Positions 25,037 through 36,230 of a stretch of 64,000 nt of DNA are shown piece by piece (the first letter of the stretch is position 1; every line of letters begins with the position of its first letter). The position numbers and the translations under genes are program-made. Origin of the DNA: Jacaranda mimosifolia (taxonomy: Eukaryota > Streptophyta > Magnoliopsida > Lamiales > Bignoniaceae); NCBI GenBank assembly GCA_018894105.1, contig CM032118.1, positions 31,476,690 to 31,540,689 on the forward strand, read 5' to 3'. The notes under the pieces were generated by a model that saw nothing but the letters and a program-made list of their open reading frames with translations, ran no database searches and had not been told where the DNA came from.

Positions 25037-25345
25037 ATGAACTTAGGCCTAAATAACTACGATTCTAATTGGTTTTTGAATGGGAAGAAGAATTGCCATC
25101 ACCTAACGAGTTGATGCCCTTATCCCAATCCCTAATAACTCCAGATCATCTAGCACTAGCTTTCAACATTCCTAACCCCACCAAACCCGCAACCACCACC
25201 ACATGTTGCCATCTCCACCTCCACATCCGTTTTAGTTTACATCCCACTCTTCCCAACCTAATTCTTCTGCTGAATTTAATTTGCAGGAGCTAAGTGGCGC
25301 TGGAGGTGGAATTGGTGGCGCTACTGGGTTGGTTGAGCTGCAAGA
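25037..25345 (+). pseudogene. Captured fragment of a MYBC1/PCL1-like GARP transcription factor
   Basis: From ATG 25037 the sequence reads ...DSNWFL, then after a one-base slip EWEEELPSPNELMPLSQSLI followed by TPDHLALAFNI. This is the N-terminal signature of the MYBC1 / LUX-related GARP (MYB-like) proteins (NWFLRWEEELPSPEELIPIS... then LI.P.LA.AF.I). After a further frame change it reads SSQPNSSAEFNLQELSGAG, followed by GGIGG, resembling the Ser/Gly-rich linker before the DNA-binding domain. The GARP domain itself (KRPRLVWTPQLH...) is absent. The fragment is on the strand opposite to the CACTA transposase and inside the element, so it is most simply explained as a host gene piece captured by the transposon. 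Confidence 0.65.
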
Positions 25346-26742
25346 ACACTCAAGCATCCCCGTATACCCATATCTCCCAATCATTATTTTTAGTTCTGAG
25401 ATTTTCATGGACGAAGGGATTTGTAGTGGTTCCATTTCTTTCAAGGCCAAAATAAAACAAAAATAGAACCAAAATCTAGAATTGATAAATACAAATTGGA
25501 AAACATGAAGATTAAAGGTCAAATCCTTATGAGAGAAGTAAAATTCTTCGAACAACAACCTACAAATGCGAGAAAATAAAAAATTATTTCAACAAATTTA
25601 ATTAATTTTTATAATAAAAATACTAAAATAAAAGATCAATACCAATAATTTGGAAGAAAAATTCATGCCCTAATGTATTTGCCGGTAATGTGTGAGAGAG
25701 AAAGGGTGTTCGTGCGTGAGAGAGAGTGACTGAGAAAAGCCCTAGTTTATGGTTGTGCTTCTAGTGATATGCAAGATACAGAGAGGGGGGGATGTTGCTG
25801 CATGAAGGAAAAGTAGGCAAAAGAAAAAAATAAAATAAGTCTGTCTAATAACATATATAAATTTATTAAATAATTTGACTTTGTTTAAATATAATTTAAA
25901 AAAATAGGGACACAGTACAAAAATAAATCAAAGGACTTTTTCTTATTAAGCAGAATAATAGGATAAACTTTAAAAGGGTTGGTAAATAAGAAAAAAAAAT
26001 CATGAGGAAAAAAATAAAAATAAAATAGTTTTATTAGTTGCTATCATAAAATCATAGGTACTAATTAAGTATTGCCTACATTTTAATTCTTAAGTGTAGG
26101 CAATTTAAAATTTTATTCTTAATTTACAATTATAAGTATGTAGGTAATAATTAAGTATTATCCACAATTTAGCTCTAAAGCGTAGGCAATTTGAAATTTT
26201 ATTCGTTATGGTTAAAAAAACATAAGTAATAAGCATGTAATGCCCACGGGTTATTCTTAACCATAGACTTTTATAAATTTTAATGCCCACGTAGTTTAAA
26301 ACGTGGGTAAAAATTTACTCCCCATATTTTAGCAGGAGTAAGCAAAATAGGGGTGGCAAATAACATTTTTTTTTGTGTACTATAACTATCTTTTTATATT
26401 AAAAATAAAATAATAAAATTATAATATATAGTTTTGAAATATATTATCATTTTATCCTTATGATAATATTTGATTTGTCATTATGAATCACTTATAACAA
26501 AAATCACTTGAATGAGCTATAATTCATTCTATGCCATCGTATTTAATGCTATATGTTGTCTGAAACCGCATTTTAACCTAGAAACACCAGATCACACAAC
26601 TCTTAGATTAAAAACCACATTTAATTGTTTAGAAAATATATTTTTTGAACCACTAAAACTTTTAGTAGCTAGTCAGAACCTTTACGAAAGGTAACCTATA
26701 GTGTTTGAAACAACTTTTAGTAACCTACAAATTGTTTCATTA
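25346..26742. other. CACTA right end with subterminal repeats, then AT-rich spacer
   Basis: Repeated GCCTACA, TAGGCAATTT and GCCCACG words in both orientations fill 26060-26310 and mark the right subterminal region. After about 26330 the sequence is unrelated AT-rich DNA. TAGGGGTGGCAAAT at 26348 matches the terminus of the hAT-type element at 20961 but no partner end was found. The reverse open frame at 25232-25558 is probably a shadow of the captured fragment. Confidence 0.45.
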
Positions 26743-27420
26743 AGGGAAAAATGCAAAATTGGTCCTGTAACTTAATCCTATTGGCAAAGTAGGACTTTAA
26801 ATTTTCGGGACTGCAAAATTGGTACACTACCTTTAAAAATTTAGCAATTTGAGGACAAATGTTTGTCCAGCCCAAACTACATTTGTCACCGGCCAGTGTT
26901 TGCGTGGCAGCTGACTTGACGCCACGTTAGTCTAGACATTCTCCTCTCTCCTGCATGGCGTATGATACGGTAATTAAACATATATAAATATATATAACAT
27001 ACATATATAATATAAATTCGTATCAAATAAAATCTTATAAATTTGAAGGGTATTTGATATTTTAAATTTTGATGTGTAAGTTTTAAATTTTTTAGAATTC
27101 AATTGCAATTAATTTGATGATTTGGAAAGTGAGATATATGTGTGTATGTATGTACATATGTATATATACATATAAGTATATAAATTGTTTTTCAAGATTT
27201 ATCTATTTTTTTATTTTTTGCTTTTTTTTTTGTTCTTTTTTTTTGTCCAAGTGTTGATGTGGCAGTTTAATTTTCACATCATGTGCCATGTAGGAGAGAG
27301 GAGAATGTATGGACTGATGTGGCGCCACATCAGCTGCCACATAGACACGAGCTGGTGACAAATGTAATTCTGGCCAAATTTGTCCTTAAATTGCCAAAAT
27401 TTTAAAGGTAGTGTACCAAT
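26743..27420. mobile_element. Foldback or MULE-like element with long inverted repeats
   Basis: Bases 26818-26962 and 27276-27420 are inverted repeats of about 145 bp. The left arm reads TTGGTACACTACCTTTAAAA through ACATTTGTCACC to CTCTCCTGCATGG. The right arm gives the complement in reverse order (CCATGTAGGAGAG, GGTGACAAATGT, AAAGGTAGTGTACCAA). The outer 75 bp on the left have no partner, so the right end is truncated. The 310-bp centre is AT-rich with simple ATAT/ACAT repeats and no gene. Long TIRs with a non-coding centre suggest a non-autonomous Mutator-like or foldback element. Confidence 0.65.
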
Positions 27421-27639
27421 CATTTTCTAATACACAATTACATAGGTTAAAGATTTAAATAGGATGAACATTTACGTTGAGATAATGAATTTCACACACT
27501 CTTAAACCTATATCTCCAAAGGGTTTAAGTGTTTAGTAATTACTAGCTCCCACTAGTTTGGGACTTCTACTTGCAATTCTTTTCTATTCATTCTGAGTCT
27601 TTGAACATTATCGTTAGCCTCATTTATTCATATTCATTA

Positions 27640-27825
27640 TTATTTTGGTAAATCACTTTTTACATCATTTGATTGGTAGATGTCTTTTAATAACTGGAAC
27701 AACATATAAATTTATTTTCCTTCTAGCTATCACCCCAGATCCTTAAGTCATATTCATTACTTCATGTTTGATTCTAGAAGGTAAATTCAATCAAAATAGT
27801 AGACAAACATTGCAAGCAGGAGCTC
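27640..27825 (-). pseudogene. CYP71D-like P450 pseudogene: 3' end of exon 2
   Basis: This stretch is the diverged counterpart of 51643-51829, the 3' end of the better P450 copy, covering the C-terminal coding part after the haem loop and the stop region. Shared blocks include CTTTTAATAACTGGAACAAC and ACATTGCAAG. It is broken off at AGCTC (27821-27825) by the Athila insertion, and the exon resumes with the same AGCTC at 35025. It is a detached fragment of the pseudogene completed at 35025-37115. Confidence 0.8.
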
Positions 27826-29007
27826 TATTGGTGGTGCAAAATAAATTACTGAAACGTTACGAAAATGCACGTGTCGCAAAAAGTAATAAGGTGATGAGAA
27901 AAATGTCGATCCCACGAGGAACTAAATTATTTGCAATTAATTACTAATTTATCACACACTTCAATTATATAGGAATTAAAACTAAACTAATGAAAATAAG
28001 AAAAATGGTACTGATTAAGATTTCTATTAGGATATAGAAGCCTAGAATTATGATTTCATCAATTGAATAAGTTGATTACATAATTTTCTCCATATAAAAT
28101 TAATAACAAGTTATTAGTCTTGAGTCTTATGCAATTACGAGGTTTTTCTGAGTTACCCACAATCAGATCCGTAATTTATTCAATTCACTATATTCCTATG
28201 TGAATTAACTAAATTATAGATAAGGTTGTACCACTCAACTTACTCCCTAGGGCAAGCATGTATATTTCTGTCCTACTCACAAATTAATTAATTTATCAAT
28301 TTGAACAATTAATCATAAGGTCTTTTATTGTCAATCAATTCCTAGATTTTGTTTTCCAAGACTTTTCTAGGGTTTAAAGATGTACTTGACTGTTGATCAG
28401 GCATCCAAATAGAAAAAGCACATAATAGAAGAAATAACATTAAGCGCTACTAATTTCATGGAAGGAAATCATGCATCAAATTATTCAAAAGAATCCATCA
28501 TAATCCTAGAATAACGAATTAGTCCATGATTGAATTGTTAAACAAAACATGAATAAAACAGAATATCGTTTTAAATCTAGAATTAAACATAAAATCAAAG
28601 GGAGAGGAAGAAACTCTATTCATGGACAAATCTGATCTCCACTTTGTCCTTCTCCGAATTTTGAATTCTCGTGATACTTATAATCTCCAAAATAGAAAAT
28701 CCGATTCTCCCTGATTAAGTGTCTAAAAGGCCTGTTTATAACTAATTAAAAAGTCTTCTAATTAGAATAAGACTCAAATAAATAAAGACTCTTCTGCCCA
28801 TCCTTGATTAGATAATGAGGTGTCATCATCCTGCTAGTATTGCGACCAACTTGTGTCAATTTGTCCCTTTTTGTAATTTCTTCACTTGTATTCCTGCAAT
28901 TCCAAATTTTTATCAATTAGCAAGGGAATTATAATATTTTTAAACAAAAAAATTATTTGTTATGTCCTAAACATGATATTAAAATTAATACTAATAGGAA
29001 CTTAACA
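27826..29007 (-). repeat. Athila 3' LTR
   Basis: 1182 bp, matching 33824-35024 along its length with scattered substitutions. Because the element is on the minus strand, this low-coordinate copy is the 3' LTR. The edge next to the target duplication reads TATTGG instead of TGTTGG, a point change in the terminal dinucleotide. Confidence 0.9.
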
Positions 29008-31307
29008 AATACCCCCAAACTTAATACATTGCTCACCTTCGAGCAACACAAAGAAAAGACTCAAAGATACTCAAAGAAAAACAAATCAACACTAAAATGG
29101 ATATACAAAAACATCACTTCTTTTTGCTTCTCTCAGAACTACTTCAAAGCTATGCTCGTAGTCAACCACAATTGCAATCTAAGTTCACTATGCACAAATA
29201 AGTAGATACAATGTTCAAACGAATCCCCTGTGTATATGTGTGCTTTCTCTACAAGTAGTTACTGACAATTCGGATTAATTTACGTACAAGTACAAGACTC
29301 TACTCTAATACTCTATAGGTTTGCTTTTCATCTCTATCTCCACTAATGTAGAATACACTCAATGAAGGATTGTTTTGGACTTTTAGAACTTGTAATGTAG
29401 GCTTGGGTAAAGGTAGGAAAAATATGGATAACTCATAGCACTTGTTCATCATCACTTCTTCATTCTCCCCCCAACTTATTGAATAGTACTTCTCAATTTC
29501 TTTCTTTCTCCCTTTTTTAGACTTTTTTTTTTGGTGCTCATGCCACTATGCATTTTTTTTTGTTTTGCTTTCTCTCTCTCTTTTTTTTTTGCATGAGGCC
29601 TTATCTACACCAATTTTTCTTTTTTCTTTTTTTTTTTTTGGTGGGAGGAAGAAATCAAGCTTATGGGCACTATAATGTTTGTTCCCATCTTCATAAGAAA
29701 TTCAAATAGATCTAACAAGTAATTATGGGATTTATTTGATGGGACTATGCGTTTAGCTGGCTATTGAGTTAGTTGACAAATGAAAATGATATTTTAAAAA
29801 TAAGCTCAACAAGGGACCCAAGGGATATAATATCATTTGGTAGGCTTGAAAGGCTCAAACGGGTCAAAAATAGCCCAAGTCATTTTCCTTATTTGAGTGT
29901 TTTCTAGGATTTCGCCTCAATTGGGAATCAAACAATTTCTAGAGTTTAAAGTATTTCCTATGTTACTTATGCATAAATGTCTTCCAACTCAAACCAATAA
30001 CTAAAAGTGAGAAAGTGAGTGCTCAAAAATAGGGGATGCAATTCTAGCATTATTTTTACCAAAGTGCACAGTTCTATCATCACACAATTATAGTTTTCCA
30101 ATAAACACAAAATTAAAGGAGCAATATCCTCATTGATTCAAGAAGATTAATTTCTGTATATGTAAGACATCAATTCAATTACTAAACCCTAATCAACCAA
30201 AGTAACAAAAAATAAAAGAAAATAAAGGACTAAAAATTGACTTGCAGAGCATCCCCCCAAACCTGAGAGATACTTTGCCCTCAAAGTACTAATACTATCA
30301 TGACAGAGAAAACAACAAAAGAAGAAGAAAATAATAGACACTAATATGAAAAAAAAAGATAAAAATAAAAATAAAAACAAATAAAAGAAAGAAAATACAC
30401 CCTAATCAATCAATGGTGTCATCGTCCTTCTCGGCCTCAGGGGGTGGAATTGCAACTGCAACCTAAGGATATGGTTGTGGTGAGAATTAACTCCAAGTAA
30501 AATTACTCCCAATAATATCTAAGGAAGATTAAGAAATTCCAATATTCAATAAATCAACATCCAAAAATTTAATTCAATTGGCATCCAAATATCCATCACT
30601 TCTCCTCAATAATCAATCAATTATTTATCGAATAATCTCATATAAACAGCCATTAAATTAAAATTATTCAACAAATAATCTAACTAATTCCAAACTCTCG
30701 AATCAATGAAATAGGCCTTCATTAACTAATAAATACCTAAAAATTCAAATCAATTTAAAACACTAATATATCTAAACTATGCTAAAGAGGAAGTGATGAG
30801 AATGGTAGTGTAGGTCGGTTTGTTTGAGAAAAAAAAGATTAATAAAAAGAGTAGAGAGAAACAAAAAAAGAAAAGAAAAAAGAAATAAAAAAATGGAAAA
30901 GGAAAAGAGAAAAAAAATAAGAGAGAGAGAGAGAGAGATGGGGATTGTTTTGTGGGCCCCCCCAATTTTGACTCTGAATTGCCTTCAATTTTGACTTTTT
31001 CTTTTCTTCCGTTTTTTTTTTAAATTGTGCGCCAGGGCGCACATGGCACTAGAATAGCGTCTTAAAAGACGCCTTGCGCGCGGGGGTGCATGTGGCCTGT
31101 GCCCCCGCTTGCAGGCCACTGCCCTTGCAATTTTTTTTTTTTTTTTAAGTTTATTAACCTGGAAAGCACCAAAGCAAATAAAATAGTAAAAAATAAAAAA
31201 TACTAAAAAAAATGAAAATCTAAAGAAATTAAAAAGTTGGGTTGCCTCCCAAAAAGTGCTTGATTTATAGTCTTTGGCTTGACTTTTCGAGCTTCACTTG
31301 ATGTTGG
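29008..31307 (-). other. Athila 3' non-coding region with three polypurine-like tracts
   Basis: The functional polypurine tract is expected at 29008-29030 (minus strand AAGTTTGGGGGTATT, touching the LTR) and is preceded by TTGCTCGAAGGTGAGCAA. Similar G-tracts lie at about 29467 (AAGTTGGGGGGAG) and 30254 (GGTTTGGGGGGATG). Long T- and A-rich runs occur at 29510-29640 and 30840-30940. A GC-rich patch is at 31030-31125. No env-like gene is recognisable; the short Phe/Leu-rich minus-strand frames at 30189-31042 are translations of low-complexity sequence. Confidence 0.6.
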
Positions 31308-31559
31308 TTAAGGTGATTGTGGATTATTGATGATCAAATCACTTTCCCAATAGTGTTTGGTTCTTTTCCTATTCGCCTTAAATCGCCTTCTTGAACCAAT
31401 TTCTTCCAACTCCATCATTCCATGTGGGAAAATTTCAATTATGCAAAATAACCTCAACCACCGTGATCTTAGTTTTCTTGATAACCACTTAATATGGGAG
31501 TCGTAGAATAGTACTTGTTCACCTGGCTCTAATTGGTCTTTCATTAATTGGTCTTTCAA
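31308..31559 (-). pseudogene. Athila integrase C-terminal tail
   Basis: The minus strand reads EPGEQVLFYDSHIKWLSRKL, RSRW, then IIEIFPHGMMELEE. This is the C-terminal DNA-binding tail of Athila integrase (FKPGD.VLLYNSRLKLFPGKLRSRW.GPF.V..VFPHG). It joins directly to the end of the protease region, so everything from reverse transcriptase to the integrase core is deleted. At the junction a GAAAGACCAATTA unit is repeated twice in tandem (minus strand). Confidence 0.8.
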
Positions 31560-33689
31560 ATTTTGCGATCACTCCTATATTCAGTCTCTCCTTTATATGA
31601 CTTGGCTTTTTTATTTATCACATTAACTGTAAAACACTTGTCAATGTTCTTAAGAAAATCAAATGCTTTAAACACATTAAAAGTTACCATTTCATCTTGG
31701 ACCCTCTTGGTTAGCTCACCTTTTTGTACATCTATGATTGTCCTACATGTGGCCAAGAATGCTCTCCCAAGGATAATTGGAACTTCAGTATCCTCCTCCA
31801 TGTCTAACACAATAAAATTTGCAGGGAAATAAATTTATCAACTTTTACCAATATATCTTCAATTATTCCCTTAGGATACTTGAATGTTCTATCTGCAAGT
31901 TGCAAGGTTGCACTAGTTGGCTTGATCTCTCCCAACCTAAGTCATTGGTAGATGGAATGTGGCATTAAATTTATGCTCACTCCCAAATCGCAAAGTGCCC
32001 TTCCAGAAAATTTAGTACCAATTTTGCATGGTATGGTGAAACTCCCAGGATCCTTGAGCTTTGGAGGTAACTTCTTTTAGATGATTGCACTACATTCCTC
32101 TATAAGAGCAACTATTTAAAATTCACTCAAATGCCTTTTCTTAGATAAAATTGCTTTCATGAATTTTACATAACTAGGCATTTGTTCTAAGGCTTCAGTA
32201 AATGGAATATTTATGTGAAGTTTCTTCAAAACCTCCAAAAATTGTTGAAATTGCTTGTCTAACTTTTGTTTCTTAAGCCTCTAAGGAAAGGGTAGAGGTG
32301 GTCTAATAGGATTAACTTCTTAAGTTTTCTGCTTCTCTTCATTTCCCTTCTCAACTAGTGATTCTTCTTCCAATTCCTCTGAAGATGGAGGGACCTTCTG
32401 AAATTCTTGCAATTCTTTACTATTCCTAAAAAAAATAGCATTGCAATGTTCCTTGCCTTCTTGTCTAGGATTTATCTTAGTATCACTTGGCAAAGTTCCT
32501 TGTCGTCCCATACTCAATGCAGTGGCTAGTTGGCCTATTTGTGTTTCTAATGTGTTGATTGAAGCTGATTGACTCTAAATTGCTGCCGATTAACTTTGAA
32601 TTGCTGCTTCAGTTTTTTTCATGAACTACATAAACATCTCCTCTAATGAAAGCTTTTTTTCTTGAGTTGGTGGCTTTGTTTGTTTTCAGAAGCCTGGTGG
32701 TGGCAGTTTAGGAGCTGAAGATTTTCCTTGGTTGTTGCTCTAGGAGAAATTGGGGTGTTGTCTCCATCGAGGATTATAAGTATTTGAATATGGATTATTT
32801 TGATTCCTGTTGAAGTTCCCAACAAAATGCATTGATTCCAAAGTATGCTGGCACTGATCACTTGAATGCGCATTACCGCAAATATCGTAAGTAATAAATT
32901 GGCTCTCTTGCTGCACTGGCTGAGTTATAATACTTGCAAGCATGTCCATCTTCTTTGTTAAAGCTTCTAATAGTGCAGTCAAAGATGCAGTTGCATTTAC
33001 CTCACAAATTCCAGTAGCTTTCTTTGCTTGAGTTAATCTCTCAGTTGGCCACTTATAACTCTTTGTCGCCATATCTTCAAATAACTCAAATATTTCGCCA
33101 ATCTTTTCCCGCATAAGTGTACCTCCTACAACAACATCAATTATTCCTTTTGTTTGTGTAGTCAATCCATTGTAGAATGTCCGTACTTGAAGCCACTTTC
33201 TCAATCCATGATGAGGGCATTTTCTGAGCATCTCTTTATATCTTTCCCATGCCTCATAAAATGTTTCCTAATCAAATTGGACAAAGGATGTAATTTCATT
33301 CCTCAACTAACTATTCATGATGATGGGAAAAACTTAGCAAAGAGTCTCTGCTCTAAATCCTCCCAAGTGGCAATGGATTCCGATGGCAAAGATGATAGCT
33401 ATTTTTTTGCTTTGTCCTTTAGTGAAAATGGAAATAGCCCTAATCGGATTGTATCATCAGAAACTCTATTATATTTGAAGATATCACAAATCTCCAAAAA
33501 ATTAGCTCCATGAGTATTCGAATCTTCTGTTGGAGAGCCCCCAAACTAGACTGAACTCTGTATCATCTGAGTGATAGCGGGCTTGATCTCAAAATTATTA
33601 GCCTGAGTAGATGATCTAGTGATTCTTGTCTGAAAGCCTTGAATTTGAGGGATAACATAATCCCCCAAATATCCATCTTCCTTTGCCAT
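31556..33689 (-). pseudogene. Athila gag-protease
   Basis: The frame starts at ATG 33689 (MAKEDGYLGDYV). It passes the capsid region (IRLGLFPFSLKDKAKK, then FYEAWERYKEMLRKCPHHGL) and a degenerate zinc-knuckle zone (ICGNAHSSDQCQ) with the Athila signature NPYSNTYNPRWRQHPNFS. It ends in an aspartic protease with [27 protein letters not shown] and VPIILGRAFLATCRTIIDVQ. In-frame stops replace a Trp codon near 33400 and codons near 33305 and 33270, and a frame change occurs near 31810. It would encode the particle protein and its protease if intact. Lesions are few, so the copy is not ancient. Confidence 0.85.
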
Positions 33690-33800
33690 TTCTGTAGTAT
33701 ACTCGTTCGCTAAAATAATAAATAAATAAATAAATAAATAAGTTTGAATTAAAACTTGGCACTTAAAGTTAATATTAGCAGAAACAAAATAATTTTAGTT

Positions 33801-33817
33801 CCACGGCAACAGCGCCA
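33801..33817 (-). other. Athila primer binding site (tRNA-Asp)
   Basis: The plus strand reads CCACGGCAACAGCGCCA, nearly identical to the acceptor end of plant tRNA-Asp (CCCCGGCAACGGCGCCA). On the element's sense strand it is therefore complementary to that tRNA. It lies 6 bp inside the 5' LTR, as expected for minus-strand priming. Two bases differ. Confidence 0.8.
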
Positions 33818-33823
33818 AAAACT

Positions 33824-35024
33824 TGTTGGTGGTGCAACATAAATTATGCAAACAGTTACGCAAGTGCACGTGCCGCAACAAGTAATAAAGTGATGAGAAA
33901 AGTGTCGATCTCACGAGAAACTAAATTATTTGCTACTAATTACTAATTTATCACACACTTGTTTTATTCAAACAAAAATCAATTATATAGGAATTAAAAC
34001 TAAACTAGTGAAAATAAGAAAAAAGGTACTGATTAAGATTTCTATCAGGATATAGAAGCCTAGAATTATGATTTCATCAATCGATTAAGTTGATCATAAT
34101 TTTCTCCCTATAAAATTAATAACAGGTTATTAGCCTTGAGTCTTATGCAATTACAAGGTTTTTCCAAATTACCCGCAATCAAATCAGAGATTTATTCAAT
34201 TCACTGTATTCCTATGTGAATTAACCGAATTATGGATAAGGTTGTACCACTTAACTAACTCACTAGGGCAAACAGGTATATTCATATCCTATTCACAAAT
34301 TAATTAATTCATCAATTTGAACAACTAATCTTAAGGTCTTCTATTGTCAATCAATCTCTAGATTTTCTTTTCCAAGACTTCTCTAGGGTTTAAAGATGCA
34401 TTTGACTGTTGATCAGACAACAAAATAGAAAAAACACACAATAGAAGAAATAACCTTAAGCGCTACTAATTTCATGAAAGGAAATCATGCATCAAATTAT
34501 TCAAAAGAATACATTATAATCCTAGAATAACGAATTAGTTTATGATTGAATTGTCAAATAAAACACGAATAAAACGGAACATCGTTTGAAATCCATAATT
34601 AAAAATAAAATCAAAGGGAGAGGAAGAAACTCTATTCCTAAACGAATCTGATCTCTACTTTGTCTTCCTCCAAATCTTGAATTCTCGCGATACTTCTAAT
34701 CTCCAAAATAGAAAATTCAAATCTCCCTGATTAAGTATCTGAAAGGCCTATTTATAACTGATTAAAAGAGTATTCTAATTAGAATAGTACTCAAATAAAT
34801 AAAGACTCTTCTGCCCATCCTTGATTAGATTATGAGATATCATCATCCTGCTAGCATTCCTACCAACTTGTGTCAATTTGTCCCTTTTTGTAATTTCTCC
34901 ACTTGTATTCCTGCAATTCCAAAATTTCATCAATTAGCAACGGAATTATCATTTTTCTAAACAAAAAAATTATTTGTTAAGTCCTAAATATAATATTAAA
35001 ATTAATAGTAATAACAACTTAACA
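33824..35024 (-). repeat. Athila 5' LTR
   Basis: 1201 bp, the high-coordinate partner of 27826-29007. Plus-strand edges are TGTTGGTGGTGC and CTTAACA. It is next to the tRNA-Asp primer binding site on the inside and the AGCTC target duplication on the outside. Confidence 0.9.
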
Positions 35025-35471
35025 AGCTCAACATTTGCAAGACCAAAGGACATGCCGGGGCATATCCTCCTTCCAACACCAAAAGGGATATATTCAAAAT
35101 GATTACCCCTGTAATCAACCGAACTGAACTATTAAGAGATCTTCCTGGGTGAAAGCATTCAGCCTTTTCCTAATATTCGAGATCTCTGTTGATTGCGCAC
35201 ATGTTGGTATAATTAAAAGGTGCCTCCATCAATCTCACATTTCTAACTGCATTTTCTTGGAAGTAATAAAGTTAATGGTGGGTGCATCCTTAGTGTCTGA
35301 TAACTGACTTCAAATCTGTGAGTTGATGAATATATGATCATCAACTCATCCCTTCTCATAAAAAACCCGTCTAACCTCATCTATGCCTTTTTTTCCCGAA
35401 TTTTTTAGTATTTATGCCATTGCCTAATCTATTATTGTGGCTGATGTCTCGCTTGCACCGCCTATTATATC
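35025..35471 (-). pseudogene. CYP71D-like P450 pseudogene: 5' part of exon 2
   Basis: This exon begins after an AG acceptor at 35471 with the I-helix segment GGASETSAT and runs to the haem loop, where it is cut by the Athila element. The haem loop still reads [11 protein letters not shown], with the Cys codon TGC at 35060-35062. Stops and indels elsewhere (for example around 35110-35400) remove the frame. It corresponds to 51830-52286 of the better copy. The family is a class of ER-anchored monooxygenases of plant specialised metabolism. Confidence 0.85.
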
Positions 35472-35733
35472 CTACTTGATAGATAAATTAACTCAGGTCA
35501 AATCATGTTTAGCCTTTATTTAAAGCATGCATTTAGAATTTTCTACACAATTAAAAATGACAAATATTCTGCATATTAATTGGGTGTTTGTTGAATCAAT
35601 AGAAGCACAAAGCATAATATAGGTAGCAAAAAATAATCAAAGCATAAATAATGAAATAAGTAGAACCCTGTGGAATTTCAAGGGCATAAGATGCAAAAAA
35701 TGCACCATAAAAGACAAAGGAAAAAAAAAAAAC
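35472..35733 (-). other. Intron of the P450 pseudogene
   Basis: AT-rich stretch between the exon-2 acceptor (AG before 35471) and the exon-1 donor (GT after 35734). It corresponds to the 317-bp intron at 52287-52603 of the duplicate, with shared words such as TTGTTGAATCAATAGAAGCA. It is somewhat shorter than its partner. Confidence 0.7.
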
Positions 35734-35752
35734 CATGAGTACATATTTAATG

Positions 35753-36195
35753 TGTTAGAATTAAACCATATATGTGAAACCCATCACACAAAACCCAAGA
35801 CCCATCATGTTAAATCACCAAAAAATCAATCTAACTGCGGAAGCGTACCTGAATCCATGAATACCGATGAAATCCTTTGAGTCTTGCGGTTATTGATCTT
35901 CCAAATTAATGTGTATGAAGTTTGGGAGAGGTTACTCTCTTTCTTTTCTAATGATGGGATATCAGAAAAGAATCATACGCATAATTTGGGAATCATAATC
36001 CTAATATAACTGTATATCTTTTCTTTATTTCTAATTTGGCACATTATAAAATTAAAACTTATAAATTAGAGTATCTATACATATAAGCTCATATATACTT
36101 TGTAAGGTAATCTAGGCCCAACTAATAATTAGATCACTTTAATTTGGGCCAAGCCTTTTACGTTAGCAAATTGCATACAATTATTATTATTAATC

Positions 36196-36230
<35 letters not shown>

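Larger units (their letters stand above)
14430..26330 (-). mobile_element. CACTA (En/Spm) transposon, decayed, coding on the minus strand
   Basis: The interior holds CACTA transposase domains in family order on the minus strand: transposase-associated domain, TNP2/Transposase_21, DUF4218, DUF4216 and a plant En/Spm (PF03004-type) region. Both ends are rich in short subterminal words. TAGGCAAT and its complement ATTGCCTA recur at 14440-14770 and at 26060-26190, in both orientations, as CACTA subterminal binding sites do. Clear CACTAC termini were not found, so the limits are approximate. A hAT-type element (20961-22157) and a host gene fragment (25037-25345) lie inside. About 3.5 kb of non-coding sequence precedes the transposase. 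Confidence 0.75.
27826..35024 (-). mobile_element. Athila-type Ty3/gypsy retrotransposon, internally deleted
   Basis: Two direct LTRs (27826-29007 and 33824-35024) enclose a minus-strand gag-protease region and an integrase tail. Flanks are a perfect AGCTC duplication (27821-27825, 35025-35029) inside P450 exon 2. The primer binding site at 33801-33817 is complementary in sense to the 3' end of plant tRNA-Asp, the primer typical of Athila. A polypurine tract lies at 29008-29030. Most of pol (reverse transcriptase, RNase H, integrase core) is missing, so the copy cannot move by itself. On the minus strand the LTR runs TGTTAAG to the imperfect end CCACCAATA/CCACCAACA. Confidence 0.9.

Noticed and set aside
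26348..26361. TAGGGGTGGCAAAT as the end of a second hAT-type element
   Set aside because: No matching inverted end in the following 1.5 kb; kept only as an orphan terminus.
30180..30195. AAACCCTAA-like telomeric motif
   Set aside because: A single occurrence, not an array.
30189..31042. Overlapping Phe/Leu-rich open frames on the minus strand, membrane-protein-like, in the Athila 3' region where an env-like gene might sit
   Set aside because: They are translations of A/T homopolymer and CT-repeat DNA, with no conserved motif; no env-like gene is supported.
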